From Nephrocerus scutellatus (taxonomy: Eukaryota; Arthropoda; Insecta; Diptera; Pipunculidae), in assembly GCA_947095585.1 (NCBI GenBank), contig OX352765.1, positions 65,225,425-65,289,424 of the forward strand: a stretch of 64,000 nucleotides of DNA, written 5' to 3'. Positions within the stretch are counted from its first letter, which is position 1. Each line of letters opens with the position of its first letter. Shown piece after piece: positions 10,412 through 22,258 of this stretch. The notes under the pieces are model-generated. The model was not told the origin of the DNA. It did not search any database and worked only from the letters and a program-made list of their open reading frames with translations. The position numbers and the translations under genes are program-made.

Positions 10412-12468
10412 TCAGCCTCTGTAATATTGGTTGCCCGCCTTCTCGTAGAAGAAGACGTCTTGATTGTTAAAGATGTCATCGAATCTAGCATCAGTGAATC
10501 CTCTAATGTGTATGTACCGGTGACTTGGCTCGATTTCCTCGATTCGCAGTCCTTGCATCTCAGGACTTGGATGTGTTTCCAATGCGTCGACGAATTTCCT
10601 CGCCATTCGGAACAAGTGGTCAGTTATTGGCAGCAGACCTGCTGCTTCGTATAGTTTTGTCGTCGACACAAACTTATAGCTGTTTGTCACCCTCCAGAGT
10701 CCTGTACAGATCCTTAGTACCTTCCTTTCAAATAGGGAGATCTTCTTCATCGTTGTTGGTGAGACGGTGAACCATATGGGGTAGCCATAGGTTATCACTG
10801 GCCTGATGAGTTGCTTGTAGATAAGCAGCCTGGTGTTGTTGGACAGACCGTTTCGTCTTTTAAGTAGCGGGTGCACCAAAGAAAAGCGTGGTTCGCTTTT
10901 TTCATTGTTTTGTCGATGTGAGAGTTAAACTTGAGCCTCTCAGTAAAGTTGATTCCCAGGTACTTAGTCTCTGACTTGGTGTTTATTGTTGTGTTATCCG
11001 GAAGGGTGATTTTTAAGGCTCTGCACCGGCTTGCGATTTTTCTTATCCTTGTTTCGGTTGCTGGTACTCGGAAGCAGATGAGTTCCGTTTTATTGGCGTT
11101 GATCTTTAGTCCCCACTTCAGGTAGTAGTCCCAAAGATTTCTGAGGTGTTCCTCCACTCTTCGGGCAGCTATCTCGGGAGAGCGGGAAACTGCATACGTT
11201 ATGGAGTCATCCGCGAAGAGCATAGTCCTTGTTCCGGCTGTATTTGTGGGTTGATCCGCCGTGAAGATGCTATACAGGATTGGTCCAAGTCTGGAACCTT
11301 GAGGAACTCCGGCTTTGATCCTTTTCCCTGTCGATGGGCGGTCGTACACCTGTACAAAGAAGACCCTGTTAAAAAGAAAATTTTTAATTATTTTTACAAT
11401 ATAATTGGGGAAACCAAAACTAATAAGCTTGTACAGTAGCCCGTTTATCCAGACACTATCGAAAGCTTTTTCAATGTCTAGCAAACAGGCCACTGTACTA
11501 CTTTTGACGTTCAGTCCTTTAGTGACGTCACTGTTAAGCTTCAGCAGAGGGTGCAGCGTAGAGTGCTTTTCTCGGAAACCGTACTGAAAGGAAGGAATAA
11601 GATTTCTTTCCGTACAAAACGTATTGATCTTTTTACGGATCAATGATTCCAATACTTTACTGATACAACACAGTAAAGCTATTGGACGGTAACCAGTTAC
11701 GCTGGAGCGGTCGGTTTTCTTGGGTACTGGTACTACCTTGGCCACCTTCCAGTTGTCCGGAAAGTAGCCATTGTTTAGGCAATTGTTGAAAATGATGGTT
11801 AACATCAAAATTGCCATACCCGGTAACTTTTTAAGCAAAAAGTTAGAAATCCCATCTGTGCCTGATGATTTTTTTGAGTTTCCACTCATAATCAAATCAT
11901 TGACAACAGCTGTTCCGGTAAACATATCGACATCTACGGGTGCGTTGGCGCGATTTTCTTCACTGAACTGCATTATAGTATTTCCTGGAGAAGTGGTGTC
12001 TTCCACAAGACTTTCAACCTCTTCCAAGAAATCTGGAAGATGCGTTGGTGGTCGGTCCGTAAAGCTCCTTTCAAAATGGCAGGCAAAGGCTTCCGCTTTC
12101 TCAGCAGCGCTGGATACTGTTCGATCTTCAATGGTGATAATCTCTGGAATGGAAATACGCTTTCCAACCAGAGAGTTCAGCTTCCTAAAAGCATCAGGGC
12201 CTGGTTTGATGTCCTGGAGCCGTTTGGTCAGTTCATCTTCCTGAAACCTCCGCACAGCTTGACGACACATGTTAACTGTACAACGCAGTTGCGAAAGTAC
12301 AGACAGGTATTCGTCGTTGACTGTGTTAAGTGTCCTATTGAAGATTCTCTGAAGGCGTTTCCTAAGCCGTTGCTTGTGAGCATATATGGCCTGTATATGC
12401 TCAGGCAAGTGTTGGAAGCGATCCCTGCTAGTGCGAATTGTTTTCTGCCGATTAATGCCTGAATTCAC
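10412..12468 (-). pseudogene. pol: Jockey-1 reverse transcriptase
   Basis: This Jockey-clade reverse transcriptase copies the element's RNA at the nicked target. The motifs in order are SGTDGISNFLLK, GYRPIALLCCISKVLE, PSFQYGFREKHST, CLLDIEKAFDSVW, AGVPQGSRLGP, the catalytic FADDS and the thumb motif LGINF. The frame is open from 12,468 to 10,795. It then continues in another frame (10,879-10,412) through RPVITYGYPIWF to a stop after NQYYRG, owing to a one-base loss near 10,880. Apart from that shift it is well preserved, suggesting a fairly recent insertion. Confidence 0.9.
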
Positions 12469-12561
12469 TGTAATCTCAAAATTTCTGATAGCATCATCAA
12501 TTTCTGTATTCTCCAGATTTCTGCAAGCCGCTGGAATAGGAAGTTCAGCTTCAACTTCTGA

Positions 12562-13161
12562 TCAAAACCGGTTCCAGTTTATTTTCTTAAAGTTGATGTG
12601 AAGTTCAGGTGTTGGGGTGACTTGCACAATTCGCTGGTTCAGCCTCACTCGAAGCTCTATTGCCATATGATCCGAGTCGCTATCATGCGCCAAGCAGGAA
12701 TAATTTCTTAATTCTGGGAGAATATTTAAGAAATTTGTGGTTGCCAGAAAGAAATCCAAATTTGACGGTGTCCGAGGGTACGTCTTCCGGGGCTGTGAAA
12801 CTATAGCCATCGTGTGCTGATGCGGATTTGAGTCCATCCAGTCTGTAATGGCCCTTCCTTTGTGATTGCACACTTCGTCCTGCCATCGAGTATGTCTAGC
12901 ATTAAAATCACCTCCAACAACACAGTATGTGTGTCTAGAGGAGGTGTTGCAGACAGTTTGCAAATCCCGTTGGATGTCTTCCCTCGTTGCGTTACAGTGA
13001 TTGTACACCGATATCACCAGCAAGGTCTCCACTTCGTTGACTTTAATGCTGACAGCTGTTGCTTCCATGCTACGTAGACCACTGATTTGCACCTTTTCGC
13101 CTGCCATAGTGTTCCTGATAAGGACCGCCGTCCCAGAGCGTCCACTGCCTTTATCGACCCG
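12562..13161 (-). pseudogene. pol: Jockey-1 endonuclease, 5'-truncated
   Basis: This is an APE-type endonuclease that nicks the target DNA. Visible motifs are SGTAVLIRNTMAG, SVYNH, the GGDFNARHTRW core, and the SDSDH catalytic pair at the end (DSDSDHMAIEL). The first helix and ETN motif are lost by 5' truncation at 13,161. A frame change between 12,562 and 12,468 separates it from the reverse transcriptase. Confidence 0.88.
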
Positions 13162-13289
13162 ATTGTGCATATGAGATATAATATGATAGTGACAGGGTCA
13201 GCTGACAAAAAGTGTAGTGTCTAGACTGTTGGTCCTGCTCTTTGCCCTGGGTTTTACGTTTTACCTTTTATTAAGTAATTTAATTTCAA

Positions 13290-13473
13290 TTTTCATATTT
13301 CATTTCATTTGATGCAGTTTTGCTGTATTTTATTTCGTGTATATTGAATTCAAATGTGCATTTGTTCCAAGACAAGATTGTAAGGTTAGTATAGTAAAAG
13401 TGTTTCCATTTTTAAAAGATTTTATCGATTATTTGTTATTGCAGCTTTTCGTTTAGAAAAACTTAATAAATTT
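13290..13473 (+). repeat. hAT internal direct repeat, left copy
   Basis: This ~180-bp block (from TTTGATGCAGTTTTGC to CTTAATAAATTT) is repeated at 34,305-34,470 with about 90% identity by eye. The BEL complex inserted exactly at its end. Before that insertion the two copies stood in tandem, upstream of the transposase. Confidence 0.8.
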
Positions 13474-13633
13474 TGTGTAAATCAAATAAATCTAAAATAA
13501 ATAAAATATGTAATGTAACTATAGCATTAAAAATAAAATGTATATGTCAGAATCATTGTGTTTGTCACTTTATTCAGGAGTGACAAGTTTAAGAAAAGAA
13601 AGAAAAAAGAATGTCACTTCCGTTTTTTGTAAA
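13474..13633 (+). repeat. BEL LTR, 5' part only
   Basis: It matches the first ~155 bases of the full LTR at 13,926, then jumps within GTAAA into the 3' internal end. About 135 bp of LTR and most of an internal region are deleted at this join. Confidence 0.85.
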
Positions 13634-13925
13634 TTTAAACTATTCATTTGTATTTCAGTGATATTGCACTCTTGGATAAGATTTGCAAATTATCTCTTTC
13701 TTTGTTTTGGGGTTTTGATAGTGGTTGAATCGTTGTCAGAGATGTTTAATTTTTTTTTGTAATTTGATTTATATAATAATTATGATTATTTAAATTAAAT
13801 AATAAATGTTTCTCGTTCCTATACATATGTAACTATAATATGTAACTTAGTAAACTAAGATTTGAATTATATAAATCGATATTTATGTTGAACTATTTTG
13901 CTATAATACTTCAAGGCGGGGAGTA
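13634..13925 (+). other. BEL internal 3' end (untranslated)
   Basis: It is nearly identical to 26,655-26,945 and 31,150-31,449, the sequence between integrase and the 3' LTR. It ends in the purine-rich CAAGGCGGGGAGTA, the likely polypurine tract. Confidence 0.85.
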
Positions 13926-14217
13926 TGTGTAAATCAAGTAAATCTAAAATAAATAAAATATGTAATGTAACTATAGCATTAAAAATAAAATGTATATGTC
14001 AGAATCATTAAGTTTGTCACTTTATTCAGGAGTGACAAGTGAGAAAAGAAAGAAAAAAGAATGTCACTTCCGTTTTTTGTAAAAGAGGAGACACACCTGC
14101 TTGTTGTAAAAATATAAAATTACAGTCCACATTTGTTTTTCTTTAATTAATAAAATTTTAATCATATGTTTTGTTAATAAAGTTGGTTTTATTTCAACAA
14201 TTAAAATAACAATAACA
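13926..14217 (+). repeat. BEL LTR, complete (292 bp)
   Basis: It begins TGTGTAAATCAAG and ends AATAACA, followed by TTT and the primer site. It is uninterrupted here: CACACCTGCTTGTTG shows the empty site that Harbinger occupies in the other LTR copies. Confidence 0.9.
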
Positions 14218-14220
14218 TTT

Positions 14221-14238
14221 TGGTCCTTCGAGCCGGAT
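14221..14238 (+). promoter_or_regulatory. primer-binding site, tRNA-Tyr
   Basis: TGGTCCTTCGAGCCGGAT is complementary to the 3' end of insect tRNA-Tyr, including CCA. It sits three bases after the LTR, as usual in BEL/Pao elements. Confidence 0.85.
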
Positions 14239-15223
14239 TGGGTTGGAAAGGATTGCAAAAATTATTCATCGTAGCCATAGTTCTATCTATGATAGTAAAA
14301 TTTTCGTCGCAAAACCTCTTCATGAACAAATATTTATCGTCGCAACCATACTTTTTTCTGGAATAGAAAATTCTCGTCGCAACATCCTTCGTGTATATTT
14401 TGCCAAGCAGATTGAGAATTGGATTTGGTCAGTTGTTCAGCGGGGAATGATTGAAAATTACAATTGGAAAAGGTATTCCGTTGGTTTGACATTATAAAAA
14501 GTTAATCGCCCATTGTCGTCGAGACGCCTCGATATTGTTACATCAGCGTCGTGTTTCATCATTTCCTTTCGACATTGACGTCATAAAAGGTGATTTTTCT
14601 TCGTTAAATTTCAACTGAGGAAATAAATTTGCCATTCGTCGAAACTTCAGTTGCAAATTTCATCATCATCTTCATTGAGCATCATTCACCGTCGGCGTAG
14701 TGGTAGCTGTTCATCATTTTGCTGCTCATCGTGTCTCTTAGTCCAGGGAAATTAGAACGTTTTTAGCTAAGAAGAAATTTGTGAACCTTCAATTTGGACA
14801 ACATAATAAGGTGCTGTTGACATTCACTGTCTGTGATTTCCAGTGAGTTCATAAATTGAATTTTGTTTTGTTACATAAATATTAAAAGTAATTAAATAAA
14901 ATTATTAAAAAATTATTAATTCCATTGTTATAAAATACTGTCGTCCTTTAGTATTTCAAAATCTTCCTTATCACATTAAGCTTTTGTAAAATAAATATAA
15001 TTTTTTCGCGAGTATACAATCCGCTAAAGTATACGAAAAAACATCGAATTATTGAATTGTACCCTGTGAGTTTTGGTGCAATAATTTAATTTAATTAATA
15101 TGAAGGTATTAACTTCATATTCTTTCTAAGTTATTCCTATATTGAAATCTATATGTAAAACGTTAATCTCTGAGTTCGAATTTGCATTTTACATTCAAAG
15201 TTTTTTATTCTTAATATTTCAAA
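14239..15223 (+). other. BEL leader
   Basis: No gene is present. The stretch is rich in TCGTCGCAAC/CATC phrases (14,270-14,390, 14,520-14,720). From 14,308 onward it is repeated at 18,512-19,427 with very few changes. Confidence 0.7.
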
Positions 15224-16060
15224 ATGTCTGACAGCGAGGCAGAAAAAACCGTGGTAGAAGCGGTGGAAGACCCGATTCAGCATTTGAAGAGAGTGAGATC
15301 AGGTTACAATTCTAGAGTTACGTATTTCAAAAATAAACTTTTAAATGGTGAGCGTTCCTCAATTGGCGAATTGGAGTCGGCATTGAACCGTCTGCGGATA
15401 ACCTACTCGAAATTTGACGAAACTCAGACTAGGTTGGAGTCGTTAGATCATGATCAGTGTAATGAGAGAGATAGCTTCGAAGACAGCTTCGGCCACGTTG
15501 AGTCCACAATTTTGAACAAAGTTAGTGAGTTACATAACAAGACAAAATTTATTCATAACGAGAGTAAATTAATAGACGGCATTCATACTTCGTTATCCCT
15601 CAAATTACCGGAAATTGAACTTCCAAAGTTTGACGGATTCGAGTTGAATTGGCTAGATTTTAGGAGTATTTTCATCGATCTCATCCATTTGAACTCAAGT
15701 CTTAGCAACGTAGCGAAGTTTCATTATTTGAACTCATGTGTACGTGATGGCAAGGCATTTAAGTTAGTTCAATATCTCTCGCTTTCTGGCGAAAATTATC
15801 CGATCGCTTGGAAAAAACTGACAGATCATTATGATAATGAAATTATAGTTCAGAAAACGCATGTCAAACGGTTGTACGAAATTAAAAAACCCATCGAGAA
15901 TTCCTCATCTTCATTGCAGTCATTTATCGATGTTGCAGTTAAGCATTATGAAGCGCTTAAATCGTTAAAGGTTCCGATCAATAATTGGGATCTTCTTCTT
16001 GTACATCATCTGAATGACCGTCTTGATGATTCTTCACGTGTTGAGATTATTAACACTTAA
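15224..16060 (+). pseudogene. gag: BEL gag (DUF1759-like), unit 1
   Basis: It starts at ATG 15,224 (MSDSEAEKTV). An N-terminal helical, probably coiled-coil part (LKRVRSGYNSRVTYFKNKL) is followed by the Pao/BEL gag signature KLPEIELPKFDGFELNW, FRSIFIDLIH and YPIAWKKLTDHYDN. The frame stops at 278 residues after VEIINT, within the region that normally leads on to the zinc knuckles. The polyprotein is therefore broken, although the capsid part is well preserved. Confidence 0.85.
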
Positions 16061-16249
16061 TACAATAATGACATTCGAGAAATTGATTACAATACTTCAA
16101 CATCGGTGAAAAATTCTGGATGCAAAGCGATCCGCTTCTTTAAATAATAATTCTTCGTCCGATTAATATAAAACTAAATCGCAATATTCTAATGACCGAG
16201 GTAGTAAACATTCGTTTTCAACCGATAGGTATAATAAATCGTAAAGGTA

Positions 16250-16634
16250 ATGGTTGCACATAACCTAAGTTGCCTTTATTGCAAAGGTAATCATTCGCTT
16301 GATTATTGCTCAAAGTTTAAAGATCATAAGTTAACTCCGCAACAACGATATAATTTTGTAAAACAGCACGGGTTATGCACAAATTGCCTTAGTGGAGTCC
16401 ATCGTACATTAGAGTGTCAGAAACCAACTTGCTCTTTATGCTCGTTAAAGCATCATTCGTTACTACATTTTGGCCGTACAACCAATTATAGTTCATTAGA
16501 TTCAGTTTCTTCTCTACCTAAACATTCGAATTCATGTAATCAACAGTCATCAATTAAAGAATCATCAAATGATTCTGAATCAAACTCGAAAAATTATACA
16601 TCATTAACAGTCGCAATGAGACCTTCGTGTAAAT
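16250..16634 (+). pseudogene. gag: BEL gag zinc-knuckle region, unit 1
   Basis: The translation shows CLYCKGNHSLDYCSKF and then HGLCTNCLSGVHRTLEC and CSLCSLKHHSLLH, the clustered C-x2-C/H-C knuckles of BEL nucleocapsid. The homologous frame ends at the SINE insertion (16,645). Continuation past the SINE starts directly at VDLLIGAEYF, which lies downstream of the protease in BEL elements. The protease with its catalytic Asp is therefore deleted. Confidence 0.8.
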
Positions 16635-16644
16635 CACCGTCGAT

Positions 16645-16945
16645 GTGGGCGCCGTGGCTCAGTGGTAATGCACATGGCTGCTGCGCAGGAGGTTCAGGTT
16701 CGAATCCCAGCACCACCAAAAGTATTTTTCATGGTGTCCCACCTCTCGCGAATGGGTGACAAACGTTCCGAGAGTAAATTAATACCTTGTCACGGAAAGC
16801 TTCTCAATTCGCCGTTCGGATCCGGCCTTAAATTGTAGGTCCCTTCCATTTGTGTCCAAAAATTAACATGTGCAGCACAAATGGTCGCGAGAAGTTAGGC
16901 CTTGGACCGCAATGGTCTGTCGCGCCAAATATTATTATTATTAAA
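16645..16945 (+). mobile_element. tRNA-derived SINE, unit 1 copy
   Basis: The head is tRNA-like with an A box TGGCTCAGTGGT (16,655-16,666) and a perfect B box GGTTCGAATCC (16,697-16,707). Together these form an internal RNA polymerase III promoter. A ~220-bp unrelated body follows and the tail is (ATT)n. A 10-bp duplication CACCGTCGAT flanks it (16,635-16,644; 16,946-16,955). It carries no protein and would depend on a LINE for movement. Confidence 0.88.
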
Positions 16946-16955
16946 CACCGTCGAT

Positions 16956-18056
16956 TTATTAATCGGTGCTGAATATTTCTCAGAAATAATTAAATCCAAC
17001 GAGATGAATATTGGTCAAGAAATACCATTACAAAATTCAGTTTTTGGATACATCGTGGTCGGAATGGTGTTGTCGAATGAACAGTCTTCGAATACTTTAA
17101 CATCTTTGTGTTCGTTTGAAGATTTGTCCCAGCGAATCGAAAAGTTTTGGTTGACGGAAAATGTTGAAAATCCTCAAAAATCATCGATGGAGGAAAAGTG
17201 CTGTGAGAATATATATTCAGAAACAGTTATTCGAACTGAGAGTGGAAGATATAGTGTTTCACTTCCACTTAAGCCTAGCATTGTCCAACTAGGAGAATCT
17301 TCAAAAAATGCCTTAAGTCAATTCAAATACATGGAAAATCGTCTAAGTCGTAACTCACAACTTCGCCTACAATATAATGCCTTCATGAAAGAATATCTTG
17401 AACTTAATCACAGATATAACAAACTCGTCAATTAATAAATTGTTTTTTCTTCCCCATCATTCGGTTGTACGAGAAACTAGTGCAACAACTAAGGTTAGGG
17501 TAGTTTTTAATGGGTCATTAAAAACTTCAACTGGGCTTTTACTCAATGATTGCCTGATGGTAGGCCCAACAATTCAAAACGATTTATATTCTATTATAAC
17601 CAGGTTCCGAAAACACCAAATTGCTATAACAGGTGATATAGCCAAAATGTACAGACAGGTACTTATAAATACCGACCATCAAGAGTCCAATAGTTCCAAC
17701 CTTTCTTCAGTGCAGGATGGTTAGCAATCCAAATCGATATTGGTCCTTGGAATGAATTGGGATTCTATCAATGACGTATTTAACTTCACATTTTAAAAAT
17801 ATTTCGTTACTAAGACTAGCACAAAGAGATCAATATTATCGGAGATTGCCCAATTATTCGATCCTTTGGGATTATGTACACCCATTGTTTTCATCGCAAA
17901 AACATTTATGCAAACTTTATGGTCGTCGAATAATCAGTGGGACGATCTACTTCCAGATTCTCTTCACAACTATTGGAATGATTTTAAGAGACAACTAATT
18001 AATATAGATAAAATTACGATTCCAAGATGTATTATTGTTCCTTCACCAAAATAATC
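16956..18056 (+). pseudogene. pol: BEL reverse transcriptase, core-deleted, unit 1
   Basis: After VDLLIGAEYF comes the linker (QNSVFGYIVVG, RYSVSLPLKP). The reverse transcriptase fingers and palm start at 17,440: FLPHHSVVRETSATTKVRVVF, LNDCLMVGP, ITGDIAKMYRQVLI. The catalytic YVDD box and about 200 residues are missing after 17,724. The thumb/connection returns as AQLFDPLGLCTPIVF near 17,850-17,900. Stops and frame changes occur throughout. The enzyme is inactive. Confidence 0.8.
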
Positions 18057-18511
18057 GAACTCCATGGATTTGGAGATGCATCCGAGAAGGGTTATGGATG
18101 CGTGGTCTATGTTAGATCAATTGATGGCCATGGTAATTATTTGGTGTCGTTTGCTTCGTCGAAAAGCCGAGTAGCTCCCATTAAATCACAAACAGTTCCT
18201 CGGCTTGAATTATGTGGCGCACTATTGCTGTCACAATTGACACAGAAGGTAATTTCTGCACTTAATTTAAAGCTGTCGTCAATATTTCTATACACAGATT
18301 CTCAAATCACGTTACATAGAATCAAATCTGCTCCATCACGATATACAACATACGTCGCAAATAGAATATCGCAAATCCAAGATTTGACTTCGCCCGATAA
18401 CTGGTATTATATACCTTCTTCAGAAAACCCATCAGATATGGCTTCACGAGGATTAATGCCTTTAGATTTTATTAAATCCCAGAAGTGGTGGACAGGTCCA
18501 ACATTTTTGAA
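18057..18511 (+). pseudogene. pol: BEL RNase H, unit 1
   Basis: Motifs ELHGFGDASEKGYGCVVY, FASSKSRVAP, PRLELCGALL and FLYTDSQITLHRI are those of the BEL RNase H, with the catalytic Asp/Glu/Asp positions kept in GDAS, RLEL and YTDS. The frame then runs through the duplication junction into leader sequence, so the end of this copy is artificial. Confidence 0.85.
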
Positions 18512-19427
18512 CGCAAAATCTCTTCATGAACAAATATTTATCGTCGCAACCATACTTTTTTCTGGAATAGAAAATTCTCGTCGCAACATCCTTCGTGTAT
18601 ATTTTGCCAAGCAGATTGAGAATTGGATTTGGTCAGTTGTTCAGCGGGGAATGATTGAAAATTACAATTGGAAAAGGTATTCCGTTGGTTTGACATTATA
18701 AAAAGTTAATCGCCCATTGTCGTCGAGACGCCTCGATATTGTTACATCAGCGTCGTGTTTCATCATTTCCTTTCGACATTGACGTCATAAAAGGTGATTT
18801 TTCTTCGTTAAATTTCAACTGAGGCAATAAATTTGCCATTCGTCGAAACTTCAGTTGCAAATTTCATCATCATCTTCATTGAGCATCATTCACCGTCGGC
18901 GTAGTGGTAGCTGTTCATCATTTTGCTGCTCATCGTGTCTCTTAGTCCAGGGAAATTAGAACGTTTTTAGCTAAGAAGAAATTTGTGAACCTTCAATTTG
19001 GACAACATAATAAGGTGCTGTTGACATTCACTGTCTGTGATTTCCAGTGAGTTCATAAATTGAATTTTGTTTTGTTACATAAATATTAAAAGTAATTAAA
19101 TAAAATTATTAAAAAATTATTAATTCCATTGTTATAAAATACTGTCGTCCTTTAGTATTTCAAAATCTTCCTTATCACATTAAGCTTTTGTAAAATAAAT
19201 ATAATTTCTTCGCGAGTATACAATCCGCTAAAGTATACGAAAAAACATCGAATTATTGAATTGTACCCTGTGAGTTTTGGTGCAATAATTTAATTTAATT
19301 AATATGAAGGTATTAACTTCATATTCTTTCTAAGTTATTCCTATATTGAAATCTATATGTAAAACGTTAATCTCTGAGTTCGAATTTGCATTTTACATTC
19401 AAAGTTTTTTATTCTTAATATTTCAAA

Positions 19428-20264
19428 ATGTCTGACAGCGAGGCAGAAAAAACCGTGGTAGAAGCGGTGGAAGACCCGATTCAGCATTTGAAGAGAGTGA
19501 GATCAGGTTACAATTCTAGAGTTACGTATTTCAAAAATAAACTTTTAAATGGTGAGCGTTCCTCAATTGGCGAATTGGAGTCGGCATTGAACCGTCTGCG
19601 GATAACCTACTCGAAATTTGACGAAACTCAGACTAGGTTGGAGTCGTTAGATCATGATCAGTGTAATGAGAGAGATAGCTTCGAAGACAGCTTCGGCCAC
19701 GTTGAGTCCACAATTTTGAACAAAGTTAGTGAGTTACATAACAAGACAAAATTTATTCATAACGAGAGTAAATTAATAGACGGCATTCATACTTCGTTAT
19801 CCCTCAAATTACCGGAAATTGAACTTCCAAAGTTTGACGGATTCGAGTTGAATTGGCTAGATTTTAGGAGTATTTTCATCGATCTCATCCATTTGAACTC
19901 AAGTCTTAGCAACGTAGCGAAGTTTCATTATTTGAACTCATGTGTACGTGATGGCAAGGCATTTAAGTTAGTTCAATATCTCTCGCTTTCTGGCGAAAAT
20001 TATCCGATCGCTTGGAAAAAACTGACAGATCATTATGATAATGAAATTATAGTTCAGAAAACGCATGTCAAACGGTTGTACGAAATTAAAAAACCCATCG
20101 AGAATTCCTCATCTTCATTGCAGTCATTTATCGATGTTGCAGTTAAGCATTATGAAGCGCTTAAATCGTTAAAGGTTCCGATCAATAATTGGGATCTTCT
20201 TCTTGTACATCATCTGAATGACCGTCTTGATGATTCTTCACGTGTTGAGATTATTAACACTTAA
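19428..20264 (+). pseudogene. gag: BEL gag, unit 2
   Basis: This is the second copy of the gag at 15,224. Its 278-residue translation is identical and stops at the same codon, so the stop predates the duplication. Confidence 0.85.
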
Positions 20265-20453
20265 TACAATAATGACATTCGAGAAATTGATTACAATACT
20301 TCAACATCGGTGAAAAATTCTGGATGCAAAGCGATCCGCTTCTTTAAATAATAATTCTTCGTCCGATTAATATAAAACTAAATCGCAATATTCTAATGAC
20401 CGAGGTAGTAAACATTCGTTTTCAACCGATAGGTATAATAAATCGTAAAGGTA

Positions 20454-20838
20454 ATGGTTGCACATAACCTAAGTTGCCTTTATTGCAAAGGTAATCATTC
20501 GCTTGATTATTGCTCAAAGTTTAAAGATCATAAGTTAACTCCGCAACAACGATATAATTTTGTAAAACAGCACGGGTTATGCACAAATTGCCTTAGTGGA
20601 GTCCATCGTACATTAGAGTGTCAGAAACCAACTTGCTCTTTATGCTCGTTAAAGCATCATTCGTTACTACATTTTGGCCGTACAACCAATTATAGTTCAT
20701 TAGATTCAGTTTCTTCTCTACCTAAACATTCGAATTCATGTAATCAACAGTCATCAATTAAAGAATCATCAAATGATTCTGAATCAAACTCGAAAAATTA
20801 TACATCATTAACAGTCGCAATGAGACCTTCGTGTAAAT
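20454..20838 (+). pseudogene. gag: BEL gag zinc-knuckle region, unit 2
   Basis: It is identical to the unit 1 knuckle region up to the SINE, with the same missing protease downstream. Confidence 0.8.
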
Positions 20839-20848
20839 CACCGTCGAT

Positions 20849-21149
20849 GTGGGCGCCGTGGCTCAGTGGTAATGCACATGGCTGCTGCGAAGGAGGTTCA
20901 GGTTCGAATCCCAGCACCACCAAAAGTATTTTTCATGGTGTCCCACCTCTCGCGAATGGGTGACAAACGTTCCGAGAGTAAATTAATACCTTGTCACGGA
21001 AAGCTTCTCAATTCGCCGTTCGGATCCGGCCTTAAATTGTAGGTCCCTTCCATTTGTGTCCAAAAATTAACATGTGCAGCACAAATGGTCGCGAGAAGTT
21101 AGGCCTTGGACCGCAATGGTCTGTCGCGCCAAATATTATTATTATTAAA
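20849..21149 (+). mobile_element. tRNA-derived SINE, unit 2 copy
   Basis: It has the same insertion and flanking duplication as at 16,645, with one base change in the tRNA-like head (CTGCGAAGG for CTGCGCAGG). The copy number rose by host duplication, not by a second transposition. Confidence 0.88.
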
Positions 21150-21159
21150 CACCGTCGAT

Positions 21160-22258
21160 TTATTAATCGGTGCTGAATATTTCTCAGAAATAATTAAATC
21201 CAACGAGATGAATATTGGTCAAGAAATACCATTACAAAATTCAGTTTTTGGATACATCGTGGTCGGAATGGTGTTGTCGAATGAACAGTCTTCGAATACT
21301 TTAACATCTTTGTGTTCGTTTGAAGATTTGTCCCAGCGAATCGAAAAGTTTTGGTTGACGGAAAATGTTGAAAATCCTCAAAAATCATCGATGGAGGAAA
21401 AGTGCTGTGAGAATATATATTCAGAAACAGTTATTCGAACTGAGAGTGGAAGATATAGTGTTTCACTTCCACTTAAGCCTAGCATTGTCCAACTAGGAGA
21501 ATCTTCAAAAAATGCCTTAAGTCAATTCAAATACATGGAAAATCGTCTAAGTCGTAACTCACAACTTCGCCTACAATATAATGCCTTCATGAAAGAATAT
21601 CTTGAACTTAATCACAGATATAACAAACTCGTCAATTAATAAATTGTTTTTTCTTCCCCATCATTCGGTTGTACGAGAAACTAGTGCAACAACTAAGGTT
21701 AGGGTAGTTTTTAATGGGTCATTAAAAACTTCAACTGGGCTTTTACTCAATGATTGCCTGATGGTAGGCCCAACAATTCAAAACGATTTATATTCTATTA
21801 TAACCAGGTTCCGAAAACACCAAATTGCTATAACAGGTGATATAGCCAAAATGTACAGACAGGTACTTATAAATACCGACCATCAAGAGTCCAATAGTTC
21901 CAACCTTTCTTCAGTGCAGGATGGTTAGCAATCCAAATCGATATTGGTCCTTGGAATGAATTGGGATTCTATCAATGACGTATTTAACTTCACATTTTAA
22001 AAATATTTCGTTACTAAGACTAGCACAAAGAGATCAATATTATCGGAGATTGCCCAATTATTCGATCCTTTGGGATTATGTACACCCATTGTTTTCATCG
22101 CAAAAACATTTATGCAAACTTTATGGTCGTCGAATAATCAGTGGGACGATCTACTTCCAGATTCTCTTCACAACTATTGGAATGATTTTAAGAGACAACT
22201 AATTAATATAGATAAAATTACGATTCCAAGATGTATTATTGTTCCTTCACCAAAATAA
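21160..22258 (+). pseudogene. pol: BEL reverse transcriptase, core-deleted, unit 2
   Basis: This is the copy of 16,956-18,056 and carries the same loss of the catalytic box and the same stops. Confidence 0.8.

Larger units (their letters stand above)
10147..13161 (-). mobile_element. Jockey-1, 5'-truncated non-LTR retrotransposon
   Basis: A 16-bp target duplication, ATTGTGCATATGAGAT, brackets it (10,131-10,146 and 13,162-13,177). It reads on the minus strand and is truncated at its 5' end inside the endonuclease. It ends on the left in an A-rich 3' tail (AATAAAAAAAAATATC on the minus strand). It inserted into the hAT leader. Compared with Jockey-2 its 3' end is about 115 bp longer (10,147-10,262). 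Confidence 0.92.
14308..18511 (+). repeat. BEL 4,204-bp tandem duplication, unit 1
   Basis: Unit 1 holds most of the leader, gag, zinc knuckles, SINE, partial reverse transcriptase and RNase H. Unit 2 follows directly with identical spacing. The two source breakpoints share only CGC, so the join has 3-bp microhomology and was not made by LTR recombination. Confidence 0.93.

Noticed and set aside
16648..16720. functional tRNA gene
   Set aside because: A and B boxes are present, but the acceptor stem does not pair properly. A long unrelated body with an (ATT)n tail and flanking duplication follows, so it is a SINE head.
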